Part shown: piece after piece, positions 44,288 through 53,837 of the stretch | Position numbering within the stretch: position 1 is the stretch's first letter | Layout: the number at the start of each line of letters is the position of its first letter | Source: Bacilli bacterium | GTDB taxonomy: Bacteria; Bacillota_I; Bacilli_A; RF39; UBA660 | Assembly: GCA_017541445.1 (NCBI GenBank) | Contig: JAFXZC010000002.1 | Location: 38,565-102,564, forward strand | Direction of reading: 5' to 3' | Length of the DNA: 64,000 nucleotides | Position numbers and translations under genes: made by a program | Notes under the pieces: generated by a model | Databases searched by the model: none | Told to the model about the DNA's origin: nothing | Seen by the model: only the letters and a program-made list of their open reading frames with translations

Positions 44288-44834
44288 ATATTTTATTATA
44301 ATAAACCCAATAAGCTATACCAAGTATTGGTAAATAAAGGAAACATAAAGGATATATATTACTTTTAGTTATAGGAAATAAAACTATTATACCTAATATT
44401 TCTAAAGCAAATAATAATAAATATTTCTTATCATTCAAAATCATATATACACTTAAAAATACAAATATTGTAGATACAACAGCAAATAACATTACCCTTT
44501 TAATATATTTATCTATTGTTCTAACTTCAGCATAATTATATATAGGTAAGAAACTATCTTCTAACTTTACATCACTATCTACGCCAAAAGAACTCCTTAA
44601 AGTATACTCTTCTTCTCCCTTAGCTCTTTCTTCATCATAATTATCTTTTAAATTCTTAACCATATCTTTATATTCATCAGTCTTAGATATCTCTTTCATA
44701 TTCACAAAATATTCAGCAACATCTACTACTTTAGCAGCATGAATACCTATTGTAGATATAATAATAGCCAATACTAATAACATTAAAAATAAATAATTAC
44801 CTAAGCAACATTTTTCTTTTTTCTTCTTTGCCAT
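44274..44834 (-). CDS. Polytopic membrane protein of unknown function
   Basis: 186 residues with about four membrane helices: one near the N-terminus after a Lys-rich start (MAKKKKEKCC), an outside loop of ~60 polar residues, then three close helices in the C-terminal half. It sits between recA and rny, where unrelated membrane genes are often found, and overlaps neither. I do not recognise it. Confidence 0.6.
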   Translation of the reverse strand: MAKKKKEKCCLGNYLFLMLLVLAIIISTIGIHAAKVVDVAEYFVNMKEISKTDEYKDMVKNLKDNYDEERAKGEEEYTLRSSFGVDSDVKLEDSFLPIYNYAEVRTIDKYIKRVMLFAVVSTIFVFLSVYMILNDKKYLLLFALEILGIIVLFPITKSNIYPLCFLYLPILGIAYWVYYNKIYASK

Positions 44835-44872
44835 CTATAATCACCTACTTTAATTATAGAATAAATAAAAAT

Positions 44873-44895
44873 AAAAAAAGAAGAATTTATTCTTC
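44873..44895 (-). terminator. Intrinsic terminator inside the end of recA
   Basis: On the minus strand GAAGAA / TTCTTC with a 4-nt loop holding the stop, and seven T; the 5' arm encodes the final Glu codons. Confidence 0.8.
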
Positions 44896-45954
44896 TTCCT
44901 TTACACTTTTCTTTTTAGTACTCTTCTCTTCTTTTTTCTCTTCAACTGGTTTTTCCATACCATTTAAAATACCAAAATGTTCTCTAATTTTATATTCAAT
45001 TTCTTTTTTCATAGTAGGATTATTATTTAATAATTCTTTAACATTTTCTCTACCTTGGCCAACTTTTTCTCCATTATATGAATACCAAGCACCACTTTTA
45101 TCTAATACACCTATTTCAGCAGCCAAATCAACTATTTCACCAGTTTGACTTACACCTTGACCATACATTATATCAACTACAGCAGTTTTAAATGGAGGAG
45201 CAACTTTATTCTTAACTACTTTAACATTAGTTCTATTACCGATAACATTTTCACCTAATTTAATAGCTTCTGCTCTTCTAACCTCTAATCTAATTGAAGA
45301 ATAGAATTTTAATGCTCTACCACCAGGAGTTGTTTCAGGATTACCAAACATAACTCCAACTTTCTCTCTTAATTGATTAATAAATATAGCAGTAGTTTTA
45401 GTTTTATTTAAAGTTCCAGATAATTTTCTTAAAGCTTGACTCATTAATCTAGCTTGTAAACCAACATGAGAATCTCCCATCTCACCTTCAATTTCAGCTT
45501 GAGGAACTAATGCAGCAACTGAATCAATAACAATAATATCAATAGCTTCACTTCTAACTAAAGCTTCACAAATATCTAAAGCTTGTTCGCCAGTATCAGG
45601 TTGAGATAATAATAACTCATCAATATCTACACCTAAATTCTTTGCATATACTGGATCTAATGCATGCTCTGCATCAATAAAAGCCGCTCTACCACCACGC
45701 TTTTGTACTTCAGCAATAGCATGTAATGCAAATGTTGTTTTACCAGAAGATTCTGGTCCATATATCTCTACTATTCTACCTTTTGGATATCCTCCAACAC
45801 CTAACGCAACATCAAGTGCAATTGAACCTGATGATGTTGCCTCTATATTTAAATGAGCATCAGATCCTAATCTCATTATCGATCCTTTACCAAATTGTTT
45901 CTCTATATTAGCTAAAACCGCCTCAAGAGCTTTATCTTTTTCGTCTGTTTTCAT
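44887..45954 (-). CDS. recA: Recombinase RecA
   Basis: 355 residues with the RecA core: [20 protein letters not shown] (Walker A), [12 protein letters not shown] (Walker B), [20 protein letters not shown] (L2 loop) and [15 protein letters not shown], plus a Lys/Glu tail. It drives homologous recombination and the SOS response. GGGAGG lies before the ATG. Its promoter has TTGACA at 46013-46008 and TACAAT at 45989-45984 (18-base spacing), with a LexA-like site just upstream. Confidence 0.98.
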   Translation of the reverse strand: MKTDEKDKALEAVLANIEKQFGKGSIMRLGSDAHLNIEATSSGSIALDVALGVGGYPKGRIVEIYGPESSGKTTFALHAIAEVQKRGGRAAFIDAEHALDPVYAKNLGVDIDELLLSQPDTGEQALDICEALVRSEAIDIIVIDSVAALVPQAEIEGEMGDSHVGLQARLMSQALRKLSGTLNKTKTTAIFINQLREKVGVMFGNPETTPGGRALKFYSSIRLEVRRAEAIKLGENVIGNRTNVKVVKNKVAPPFKTAVVDIMYGQGVSQTGEIVDLAAEIGVLDKSGAWYSYNGEKVGQGRENVKELLNNNPTMKKEIEYKIREHFGILNGMEKPVEEKKEEKSTKKKSVKEEE

Positions 45955-45983
45955 GTTTACCTCCCAATTGTAATCACATTAAT

Positions 45984-46013
45984 ATTGTATAACACCATTT
46001 TATCATTTGTCAA
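45984..46013 (-). promoter_or_regulatory. recA promoter
   Basis: On the minus strand TTGACA, 18 bases, TACAAT. This is the best promoter pair in the recA leader. Confidence 0.7.
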
Positions 46014-46021
46014 CAATTTTT

Positions 46022-46035
46022 CGAACATTTGTTTT
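46022..46035. promoter_or_regulatory. LexA/DinR-like operator upstream of recA
   Basis: CGAACATTTGTTTT resembles the Gram-positive LexA box CGAACRNRYGTTYG with two mismatches. It lies nine bases beyond the recA -35 element on the upstream side. Confidence 0.45.
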
Positions 46036-46053
46036 TATATACATTTTTATCAC

Positions 46054-46084
46054 AAAAAAAGGATTTTATCACTAAAACCCTTTT
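46054..46084 (-). terminator. Intrinsic terminator of pgsA
   Basis: On the minus strand AAAGGGTTTTA / TAAAATCCTTT with a 4-nt loop and seven T, just downstream of the stop. Confidence 0.8.
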
Positions 46085-46088
46085 TAAA

Positions 46089-46712
46089 TTACATTTCTTT
46101 AAATATAAAATCTTTATATGCTAAGAAATACTTAACACCAGAATAAATACTTAATATAGTAGCTAAATAAACCAAACCATCAGATACATAAGTACCAGCT
46201 CCTATAAATGCAAAAGGCATATCATAGAAGAATGTTAATGTTAAACCTATCATCATACATATAGTTTTAATTTTACCAGGCCAACTAGCAGCTACTACTT
46301 TACCTTTATTACCAGCAGTCATCTTAATACAATCAACTGCAATATCTCTAGTTATTATAATAACTGGAACTACAACAGGTAAAAAATGATCATAAGCAAG
46401 TAGTATTAAAACTCCATTTACTAAAACCTTATCTGCAACAGCATCAGTTACTTTACCAAAATCTGTTACCATATTTCTACTTCTAGCTAAATAACCATCT
46501 AAGAAATCAGTAATAGATCCTATTGCAAATAACACACCACATACTAAATAAATAGGATTAACTGCAACATTTAATATAGTATATTCTTTTATATTAAAAA
46601 CTCCTACACTATTTAAACACATTACAATTAAAACAATAACAGCAAGTACTAATCTTGCACATGTAATCTTATTTGGTAAATTCATACCTTTTTTCTTTTC
46701 AACTTCGCTCAT
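46089..46712 (-). CDS. pgsA: CDP-diacylglycerol-glycerol-3-phosphate 3-phosphatidyltransferase
   Basis: A 207-residue membrane enzyme with the exact CDP-alcohol phosphotransferase motif DG-x2-AR-x8-G-x3-D-x3-D (DGYLARSRNMVTDFGKVTD). It makes phosphatidylglycerol-phosphate, the committed step of anionic phospholipid synthesis. AGGAGG precedes the ATG. It is eight bases downstream of the rodZ-like gene, the conserved ymfM-pgsA-recA neighbourhood. Confidence 0.95.
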   Translation of the reverse strand: MSEVEKKKGMNLPNKITCARLVLAVIVLIVMCLNSVGVFNIKEYTILNVAVNPIYLVCGVLFAIGSITDFLDGYLARSRNMVTDFGKVTDAVADKVLVNGVLILLAYDHFLPVVVPVIIITRDIAVDCIKMTAGNKGKVVAASWPGKIKTICMMIGLTLTFFYDMPFAFIGAGTYVSDGLVYLATILSIYSGVKYFLAYKDFIFKEM

Positions 46713-46720
46713 AAATCCTC

Positions 46721-47200
46721 CTAATTAATAATATGACTTATCATATTAGTTGTTCTATTATCAATAGTAATAGCTTTAATAGCCCATATAACAACCAATG
46801 CAATAAAGATAGCCACTATGATTATAATAATCTTTTTTAATTTACTATTTTTCCTATCAATAGAATTTGTATAAGGAGAAACAATCTTATTTTCAACAAC
46901 TACCTCTTCTTTACTCTTCTCTTTAATAGCTTTTTCAATATCTTCTGCCGGAATCTTAGAAGTATATTCAAATAAATATTCATTAAATTGATCTATAATC
47001 TTTTCCGGTTCCAAACCTAAATATTTAGCATAATTACGAATATATTCTTTTAAAGCAAATATATCCTTAAAACAACCAATATTTCCATCTTCAATATTTT
47101 CTAATATTAATGGCTTAATCTCTAAATCAACACTGGCTTCTTCTAAACTAACTCCAGATTCCTCTCGAGTAAGTCTTAACAGTTCGCCAATCTCGTTCAA
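46721..47200 (-). CDS. RodZ/YmfM-like helix-turn-helix membrane protein
   Basis: 159 residues: an N-terminal HTH_25 domain (LRLTREESGVSLEEASVDLE), KEYIRNYAKYLGLEPEKI, and a single membrane helix near 130-150 with only a short outside tail. RodZ links MreB to the elongation machinery; this short form lacks the outside domain. The start is TTG at 47200 with GGTGAG upstream. It is coupled to pgsA. Confidence 0.8.
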   Translation of the reverse strand: MNEIGELLRLTREESGVSLEEASVDLEIKPLILENIEDGNIGCFKDIFALKEYIRNYAKYLGLEPEKIIDQFNEYLFEYTSKIPAEDIEKAIKEKSKEEVVVENKIVSPYTNSIDRKNSKLKKIIIIIVAIFIALVVIWAIKAITIDNRTTNMISHIIN

Positions 47201-47241
47201 GGATTACTCACCTAACTTTCTAAATAAAAATAAATAAAAAA

Positions 47242-47587
47242 AATAAACTAATAAGCCACGTTCTGTACTTCTTACGAAGCGACAAATATTTATCTATCTA
47301 TTTCTAGATCCCTTACATCGTTCTAATTCCTAGTAAAAGCTCCCCTACCAAAATTTGGGTTTCTCGCTCATGGGGTTTACCACGTTCCACTACAGATATT
47401 ACTACCTATACTCGTCTCTTTGGCACTTTTATATCTAATTTAATCCCATAGGGATTATTTCGAAGCCGTTAGCTAAAAGCTACCTAAGGTTATTTTTTCC
47501 CTTAGCATGAACACTACTTCCATCACAGGAAGTGCGAGCTTGGACTTTCCTCTATATTATACATATAGCATTTGTCTAATTTATTTT
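47242..47587 (-). ncRNA. rnpB: RNase P RNA, B type
   Basis: The minus strand contains GAGGAAAGUCC...GCUCGCAC, then the B-type core GAGCGAGAAACCCAAAUUUU (GGUAAACCCC before it and GGUAGGGGAG after it), and ACAGAACGUGGCUUAU near the 3' end. A ten-pair P1 helix can be drawn between 47576-47585 and 47242-47251, which sets the ends. It sits directly after gpsB, the same pairing as in Bacillus subtilis. It cleaves 5' leaders from pre-tRNAs. Confidence 0.93.
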
Positions 47588-47920
47588 TTATTCTTCATTC
47601 TTACCATATACAACTTTTTCAAGTTGACTTAATCTTCTAAGAAGGTCAACATTACTAACTGAAGTATTACCACTGCTAGCTTCAGCAGCTTCTATATTAG
47701 CTTTTATTCTTCTAAGTTCATTCTTTAACTTATTATTTTCATCATTTGCAAAAGCTAACTCTTTCTTCAAATTCTTAATCTCAGTGATAAATTCATTATA
47801 ATCATTAATAACTGTATCCAAGAACTTATCAACTTCTTGAGGTCTATAACCTCTAGCATCAACCTTAAATTCTTTATCTAAGATATCCTGTGGAGTTAAA
47901 GCTATTCTTTCATTATACAT
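47588..47920 (-). CDS. gpsB: Cell division protein GpsB (DivIVA domain)
   Basis: About 110 residues with the DivIVA/GpsB N-terminal motif LTPQDILDKEFKVDARGYRPQEVDKFLD and then a coiled coil. GpsB coordinates PBP1 between division and elongation and is a substrate of PrkC in Bacillota; both PBP1 and PrkC genes are in this window. ATG 47920 has AAGGGTGAT upstream; the TTG at 47926 is rejected. Confidence 0.88.
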   Translation of the reverse strand: MYNERIALTPQDILDKEFKVDARGYRPQEVDKFLDTVINDYNEFITEIKNLKKELAFANDENNKLKNELRRIKANIEAAEASSGNTSVSNVDLLRRLSQLEKVVYGKNEE

Positions 47921-48143
47921 AAACAATCACCCTTCTTACGTTTATAATTATACATATTTCATCTCTTATTTGTCAAGGTAAGCACATAATGCATATTAAT
48001 TTAAAACCTCTAAATACACCAAAAATACTAATTATTAAAAATTATTATGAAATGCCTAATAATCGTCAAATAATTACTATAAATAATACTAATAATCTAT
48101 ATTTTATCCTCAATATATAGTATAATTAATTAGGTGATATTTA

Positions 48144-48707
48144 ATGCATTACCCAAATAATATACAAAAAAGCTATACAAAAATAGAAGTATCACACAAA
48201 AATAGAGGTATGAATCTAGAAAATAGTATCAATATAAGTAATGATTATTACTTAAAAAATGATATAGCACTTATTTATAAAAAACCTACACCTATAGGCA
48301 TAGTAGATGTTTCATATCAAAATGAAAAAAAAATAATAACAAAAGCTTATTTTAAAGAACCATCTACTCTAGACTATAATGGTTTATATAAAGGAAAATA
48401 TATTGAATTTGATGCTAAAGAATCATTACAAAAAACTTCATTCCCTTTATCAAATATACATGAACATCAAACAAAACATATTAGAAATGTTATAAGACAT
48501 CAAGGAATAGTATTTTTAATAATAAGAATGAATGATTTAACATACCTACTTACTGGAGAAGATTATATTTCATATATTGATTCACATGATCGAAAATCAA
48601 TAGAATATCAATATATAGAAAACAATGCCCATATAATAAAAGAAGGTTATACCCTTCCTTTAGATTATTTAGATGTAATAAATAAAATATATTTTAAAGG
48701 AGAATAA
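48144..48707 (+). CDS. recU: Holliday junction resolvase RecU
   Basis: 187 residues with the RecU nuclease layout: NRGMNLENSINISNDYY, IGIVDVSYQ, STLDYNGLYKGKYIEFDAKES (catalytic Asp, Glu-Lys), FPLSNIHEHQ and HQGIVFLIIRM. It cleaves Holliday junctions and modulates RecA. AGGTGAT precedes the ATG. recU-ponA is the usual Gram-positive pair and its two-base gap here is close to coupling. Confidence 0.93.
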   Translation: MHYPNNIQKSYTKIEVSHKNRGMNLENSINISNDYYLKNDIALIYKKPTPIGIVDVSYQNEKKIITKAYFKEPSTLDYNGLYKGKYIEFDAKESLQKTSFPLSNIHEHQTKHIRNVIRHQGIVFLIIRMNDLTYLLTGEDYISYIDSHDRKSIEYQYIENNAHIIKEGYTLPLDYLDVINKIYFKGE

Positions 48708-48709
48708 AA

Positions 48710-51334
48710 ATGGCAAAAAATAATAAAAAGAAAAAAGAAACGCAAAAGAAATTAAACGTTCCTAAAATACAAGCTCCTACAAGAAAAGGAACACTTGTAG
48801 TAAATGATAAAAAAAATAAAGATGGAAAAAAGAAAAAGTCTAAAAAAGGCAAAATATTAAATGTTATATTAGCACTTTTAATGTTAGCTGGTATCTCAAT
48901 AATGGGATTAGTAGTAGCATTTGCAGCTTATATAGTAGTTAAATCACCAGAATTTAATACAGATTTATTATATAAGAAACAATCAAGTGTCTTCTATGAT
49001 AAAAACGGTAACGAAATAGGACGTGTTGGTGCTGAAAACAGAGAATTAATTTATTATGAAGATATACCTGAAGTATTAATAGATGCTATCGTAGCAACAG
49101 AAGATTCAAGATATTTCCAACATAATGGATTTGATATCGTACGTTTTATAAAAGCATCATTTGGTCAACTATCTGGTAACAAAAATGCTGGTGGTGCTTC
49201 AACATTAACCATGCAAGTTGTTAAAAATACCTTTACTTCTACTGAAGCGTCAGGTATTGAAGGATTAATAAGAAAATTTACTGATATCTATATGTCAATC
49301 TTCTTAGTAGAAAAGAATTATACCAAAGAAGAAATAATGGAATTCTATGTTAATGCTCCATTCCTTGGTTACAATACATATGGTATAGAAGAAGCATCTA
49401 AAACATATTTTGGTAAATCATCTAAAGATTTATCACTTACAGAAGCAGCAATCATTGCTGGAATATTTAATGCTCCTACTAACTATAACCCATTCTATAG
49501 TATTGAACTTGCAACAAAAAGAAGATCTATAGTATTAGGTTTAATGGTAAGACATGGATATATAACAGAAGAACAAGCTGAAGCAGCAAGAGAAATACCA
49601 ATCGAATCATTATTAAAAGCAGATGAATATACAACATTAAATCCATATCAAGTATTTATAGATACAGCTGCTGCTGATGTTGAAGAAGCAACTGGTTATA
49701 ATCCATATAATACTCCAATGGAAGTATATACAACTATGGATAGAGATATGCAAGATGTCTTTATAAAATTAAATAGTGGTGAACTTGGATATAAATGGCG
49801 TAATGATTATGTACAAGTAGGACAAATAGTAACAAGTGTTAAAGATGGATCTATTCAAGCAGTTAATGGTGGTCGTGATATCGGAGCAAGATTATTTAAT
49901 AGAGCAACAGATATGAAAACACAAATCGGATCTACAGCAAAACCAATATTTGCTTATGGACCATTTATAGAATATGAAAATGGTAATACTGGTACCCTAT
50001 TCTGGGATAATAGAATGACTTATTCAAATGGTACAGTAATCCGTAACTCAGATAATAGTGTTATGGGTGAAATAACAATGCGTATAGCATTAGCAAATTC
50101 AAGAAACATGCCAGCCGTACAAGCATTTATGAAAACTGATAAAGCTGGTATAGCAGAATTCGTTCATAACTTAGGTATTAATTATGGCGATAACTTATAT
50201 GAATCATATGCCATTGGTGGTGGACTTACAATAAGTCCAGAAGAAATGGCAGGAGCTTACGGAGTATTTGCAAGAGGTGGTTATTATATTAAACCATATG
50301 CCTTTACTAAAGTAGTCTTCTTAGATACAGATGAAATATATGAATATAAATATACTAAAACAAGAGCTTGCTCACCAGAAACAGCATATATGATAACTAG
50401 TATGTTATTAACAGCTACATCAGTTGGTACTGCTGGACAAGTTAATGTACCTGGTACAGATGTTGCATCTAAAACAGGAACATCTACTTATTCATCTTCA
50501 GCATTAAGAGCTAATAATGTACCATCATCTGCATCAGCAGATAACTGGTTAATTACATATACACCTGATTATGTATTATCAATGTGGTATGGTGTTGATA
50601 AATTAGCACCAGGTCAATATACAGATTCAGTTGAAGGTGTTATGCAAAACAGAGCAATGCATAATAGAATATCTAGTAGAATATATCCAAAGAATTCTAA
50701 ATTCTCAAAACCAAGTGGTGTTGTAGCATCTAAAGTAGAATTACAAACATTCCCTTCACAATTACCATCTGCATATACACCATCTAATTTAATTAGAACA
50801 GAATTATTTAAAAAAGGTACTGAACCTAGTGAAGTATCAGAAAGATTTAATACATTACATAATCCAACTGGATTATCAGCATCTGTTACTGATAAAAAAG
50901 TAACACTTGATTGGAACGCAGTTCCTACTCCAAATGCAATAGATAGTGCATACTTACAAAAGTATTATGAAGAAAATTATGGACAATTTGCTGAAATATA
51001 TTATCCAAAACGTATAGCTTATAATAATGAAGTTATTGGTGCATTAGGATATCAAGTATATCTAAATACACCAAATGGATTAATATCATTAGGATATACA
51101 ACAAATACATATTTCACATATGATGCACCAAGTGCTGGAACATATACATTTACTGTTCAAACAGCATATAGTATCTTTAGATCAAATGCATCTCCTGGTG
51201 TTCAAGTATCAGTTACTGTTAAAGAACCAATTGTTACTCCTCCAGAACCAGAGCCTCAGCCTGAACCAGAACCAAATCCAAATCCTGATGAAAATGGCAA
51301 TGGAAATAACAATAATAATAATAAAAAACAATAA
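48710..51334 (+). CDS. ponA: Bifunctional class A penicillin-binding protein (PBP1)
   Basis: 874 residues: a Lys-rich cytosolic segment, one membrane helix (~48-75), GT51 glycosyltransferase (IVATEDSRYFQHNGFD, GGASTLTMQVVKN, EEIMEFYVNAPF), then the transpeptidase with the SxxK box GSTAKP, the SxN box ANSRNMP and KTGTST. A fibronectin III-like module (~705-840) and a Pro/Glu/Asn tail complete it. It polymerises and cross-links peptidoglycan, evidence that this lineage has a wall. AAAGGAG precedes the ATG. Confidence 0.96.
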   Translation: MAKNNKKKKETQKKLNVPKIQAPTRKGTLVVNDKKNKDGKKKKSKKGKILNVILALLMLAGISIMGLVVAFAAYIVVKSPEFNTDLLYKKQSSVFYDKNGNEIGRVGAENRELIYYEDIPEVLIDAIVATEDSRYFQHNGFDIVRFIKASFGQLSGNKNAGGASTLTMQVVKNTFTSTEASGIEGLIRKFTDIYMSIFLVEKNYTKEEIMEFYVNAPFLGYNTYGIEEASKTYFGKSSKDLSLTEAAIIAGIFNAPTNYNPFYSIELATKRRSIVLGLMVRHGYITEEQAEAAREIPIESLLKADEYTTLNPYQVFIDTAAADVEEATGYNPYNTPMEVYTTMDRDMQDVFIKLNSGELGYKWRNDYVQVGQIVTSVKDGSIQAVNGGRDIGARLFNRATDMKTQIGSTAKPIFAYGPFIEYENGNTGTLFWDNRMTYSNGTVIRNSDNSVMGEITMRIALANSRNMPAVQAFMKTDKAGIAEFVHNLGINYGDNLYESYAIGGGLTISPEEMAGAYGVFARGGYYIKPYAFTKVVFLDTDEIYEYKYTKTRACSPETAYMITSMLLTATSVGTAGQVNVPGTDVASKTGTSTYSSSALRANNVPSSASADNWLITYTPDYVLSMWYGVDKLAPGQYTDSVEGVMQNRAMHNRISSRIYPKNSKFSKPSGVVASKVELQTFPSQLPSAYTPSNLIRTELFKKGTEPSEVSERFNTLHNPTGLSASVTDKKVTLDWNAVPTPNAIDSAYLQKYYEENYGQFAEIYYPKRIAYNNEVIGALGYQVYLNTPNGLISLGYTTNTYFTYDAPSAGTYTFTVQTAYSIFRSNASPGVQVSVTVKEPIVTPPEPEPQPEPEPNPNPDENGNGNNNNNNKKQ

Positions 51335-51363
51335 TGGTAATAACGGAAGATTAGATGAATAAT

Positions 51364-51392
51364 AAAAGATCTCATTAAGAGATCTTTTTTTT
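51364..51392. terminator. Bidirectional terminator between ponA and nth
   Basis: GATCTC / GAGATC arms with a 5-nt loop; T run on the plus strand for ponA and on the minus strand for nth. nth's last codons and stop lie in the stem and loop. Confidence 0.8.
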
Positions 51393-51998
51393 ATCTTTAA
51401 ATTTACAATCATCATAGAATAAACAATCATCACATAAAGGATTACGAGCTTTACAAATATATCTACCAAATAATACTAATTGATGATGAGATTTCCCCCA
51501 TAAATATTCAGGTATCTTTTTCATTAATTTCTTCTCTACTACTAATACATCATCATTCTTATTAGCAAGTTTTAATCTCTTACTTACTCTTTCTACATGA
51601 GTATCTACAGCTATAGCAGGAACATCAAATAAATTAGATAAAACTACATTAGTAGTTTTTCTACCTACACCAGGTAAACTTTCTAAATATTCTCTATTAT
51701 TAGGTACTTTACCATTACATTCATTAACTAATTTATTAGCTATTTCTTTAATATATAAAGCTTTCTTAGTATAAGAACCACATGGTCTAATAATATCTTC
51801 TATTTCTTTAATATCTATTTTAATTAAATCATTTAAATCATACTTAAATAATACTTTAGTAACTTCATTTACTCTTTTATCAGTACATTGAGCAGATAAT
51901 ACAGTAGCTAATAATAATTCATAATCTTTATTATAATTTAATTCACATTTAGCATTAGGAATCATTATATCTAATTTTTTATTAAAATCAATTATCAT
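51375..51998 (-). CDS. nth: Endonuclease III
   Basis: A 207-residue HhH-GPD glycosylase/AP lyase: LPGVGRKTTNVVLS (HhH with catalytic Lys), VDTHVERVSKRL (catalytic Asp), and the FeS cluster CKARNPLCDDCLFYDDC (C-x6-C-x2-C-x5-C). It removes oxidised pyrimidines. It overlaps dnaD by 11 bases, the classical dnaD-nth pair. Confidence 0.96.
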   Translation of the reverse strand: MIIDFNKKLDIMIPNAKCELNYNKDYELLLATVLSAQCTDKRVNEVTKVLFKYDLNDLIKIDIKEIEDIIRPCGSYTKKALYIKEIANKLVNECNGKVPNNREYLESLPGVGRKTTNVVLSNLFDVPAIAVDTHVERVSKRLKLANKNDDVLVVEKKLMKKIPEYLWGKSHHQLVLFGRYICKARNPLCDDCLFYDDCKFKDKKKIS

Positions 51999-52653
51999 TA
52001 TTTAACCAATCAAATTCTAAAATATCTTGTTCTTTTTTAGATATTTCTTTATCTTCATCTTTCTCTACTCTATTATTCATTAAATGATTATTAACATCTT
52101 CCATAGATTTAAAACCTTTTTTCTCCCATTCATATATTATTTTATCAATATATCTAAATCTAGGAGCACCATTATAAATAGCTTCATCTAAAGCACCTAT
52201 AATTAATTCTAAAGAAGTACCACAAGATAACCAACCATTAATTATTTCTAATTCATTACTAGATAAAGTTCTACCTAACTTTCTTTCAAAAGTTTGATAA
52301 ATATCAATAGTTTTCTCTTCATTAACTTCTTCTTGATTCTTATCAGTAATAGTACTATATAAACCATCTAAATTAACCTTCTCAGTTGATTTCTTATCAG
52401 AATCTGATATTGTATCTAAACTAACCAAATTCTTCATCATAAGGCTATTAAATGCCTCCATAACAACATTTAATTCTAAACCTAATATCTTACTAATTAA
52501 ATCAATATCTAACTTATCATTATAATTATTATCTAAATATAATAAAACTAAAAATTCTTCTAAAGATAACTTCTTTAAAACAGCTACATTAATTAAATAA
52601 TCACTAACAACAAATTTTTTAGCTCTTAAAACTTTACTTATCTGCTCCTTCAT
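51988..52653 (-). CDS. dnaD: DNA replication protein DnaD
   Basis: 221 residues: an N-terminal winged helix (~10-100) and a C-terminal DnaD domain (IYQTFERKLGRTLSSNELEI, the ...YIDKIIYEWEKKGF motif at ~180). It helps load the DnaB-type helicase in Gram-positives. It overlaps cca by 20 bases at its start and ends on TGA inside nth. Confidence 0.9.
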   Translation of the reverse strand: MKEQISKVLRAKKFVVSDYLINVAVLKKLSLEEFLVLLYLDNNYNDKLDIDLISKILGLELNVVMEAFNSLMMKNLVSLDTISDSDKKSTEKVNLDGLYSTITDKNQEEVNEEKTIDIYQTFERKLGRTLSSNELEIINGWLSCGTSLELIIGALDEAIYNGAPRFRYIDKIIYEWEKKGFKSMEDVNNHLMNNRVEKDEDKEISKKEQDILEFDWLNNDN

Positions 52654-53755
52654 GTACCCATCTCCATCTATTATCTTTCAAGTAATCACTAATAACAGAA
52701 TAATTATTATCTAATTTATCATCAATTATTAAATCTTTCAACTCTTTATAAACATAACCAATTATCTTAGAAGGTTCTATCTCTAATATATTACAAATAG
52801 CTTTACTACTAATATCTATATCAGAAATACTCTTAATAACTAATTCTTTATCTATCTTACTAATCTCATCTGGATCCAAACCCATAATACTACCAGCTAC
52901 TATAGATACATAATAACCATAATCAAATAAAACATGTTTATCTACAAACCCTTTATTTAATATTTCTCTAATAGCTTTAATATTCTTCTTCTCTTCTTTA
53001 GAAAAAGGATACTCTCTAGTAAAAGTTAACTGACTAAACATACCACATATATCATTAACATTAACTAATCTATCATAATTAATACCCATTATTTCTAAAT
53101 AACCTAATCTTCTTAAATAATCCATTCCTTTAATACAATTCTTACTAACTAATATCTTACCTAATTCATCTTTTATTCTATCTAAAGATAAATCATATAT
53201 TAACTCTCTATTATTCTTTAAACTATCATATAACTCTTTCTCAATAGTAAAATTTAAAGTAGTAGCAAATCTTATTGCTCTTAACATTCTTAAAGGATCT
53301 TCATGTAATCTCTCTTCTATATTACCAACACATCTAATTACTTTATCTTCAATATCTTTCTTACCATTTAAAACATCTATAATAGTACCTTCTTTATTCA
53401 TACATAAAGTATTCATAGTAAAGTCTCTTCTTTGAATATCATCAACTAAATTATCAACATATTCCATCTCTACACAACGACGACTACCATTATATCTAAC
53501 ATCTCTTCTATATGTAGTAATATCTATTCTTAATTTATCAGTATTAATTCTAACAGCTCCATATTCATTACTATTACAATGCATATCATAAAAAATATTT
53601 AATATATCTTTTACTTTAGCATTAGTACAAATATCTATATCAGTAGATTCTATACCTAAAAGATAATCTCTAACATAACCACCAACTAAATATGCTTCAA
53701 AACCATTATCTTCTATTCTACTAAGTACTTCATTAACTGTCACACATATCACCAT
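52634..53755 (-). CDS. cca: CCA tRNA nucleotidyltransferase
   Basis: 373 residues with the nucleotidyltransferase head: AYLVGGYVRDYLLG, STDIDICTNA (DxD), RRDFTMNTL, and DPLRMLRAIRFA. It adds or repairs the 3' CCA of tRNAs. ATG 53755 is used; a GTG at 53743 with GGTGAT upstream is an alternative start. It overlaps dnaD. Confidence 0.95.
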   Translation of the reverse strand: MVICVTVNEVLSRIEDNGFEAYLVGGYVRDYLLGIESTDIDICTNAKVKDILNIFYDMHCNSNEYGAVRINTDKLRIDITTYRRDVRYNGSRRCVEMEYVDNLVDDIQRRDFTMNTLCMNKEGTIIDVLNGKKDIEDKVIRCVGNIEERLHEDPLRMLRAIRFATTLNFTIEKELYDSLKNNRELIYDLSLDRIKDELGKILVSKNCIKGMDYLRRLGYLEIMGINYDRLVNVNDICGMFSQLTFTREYPFSKEEKKNIKAIREILNKGFVDKHVLFDYGYYVSIVAGSIMGLDPDEISKIDKELVIKSISDIDISSKAICNILEIEPSKIIGYVYKELKDLIIDDKLDNNYSVISDYLKDNRWRWVHEGADK

Positions 53756-53811
53756 CTTAATTATAACATATATATTTATCTCTATTTTTTAAATAATCTT
53801 AAAGTGTAAAT

Positions 53812-53837
53812 AAAAAAGATAGTTATCTTAAACTATC
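53812..53837 (-). terminator. Intrinsic terminator inside the end of rpe
   Basis: On the minus strand GATAGTT / AACTATC around a 6-nt loop with the stop, and six T; the 5' arm is coding. Confidence 0.8.

Noticed and set aside
47556..47561. TATAAT just before the GAGGAAAGUCC of rnpB as a promoter
   Set aside because: The bases form part of a hairpin of the RNA; the P1 pairing places the 5' end further upstream, and no -35 fits.
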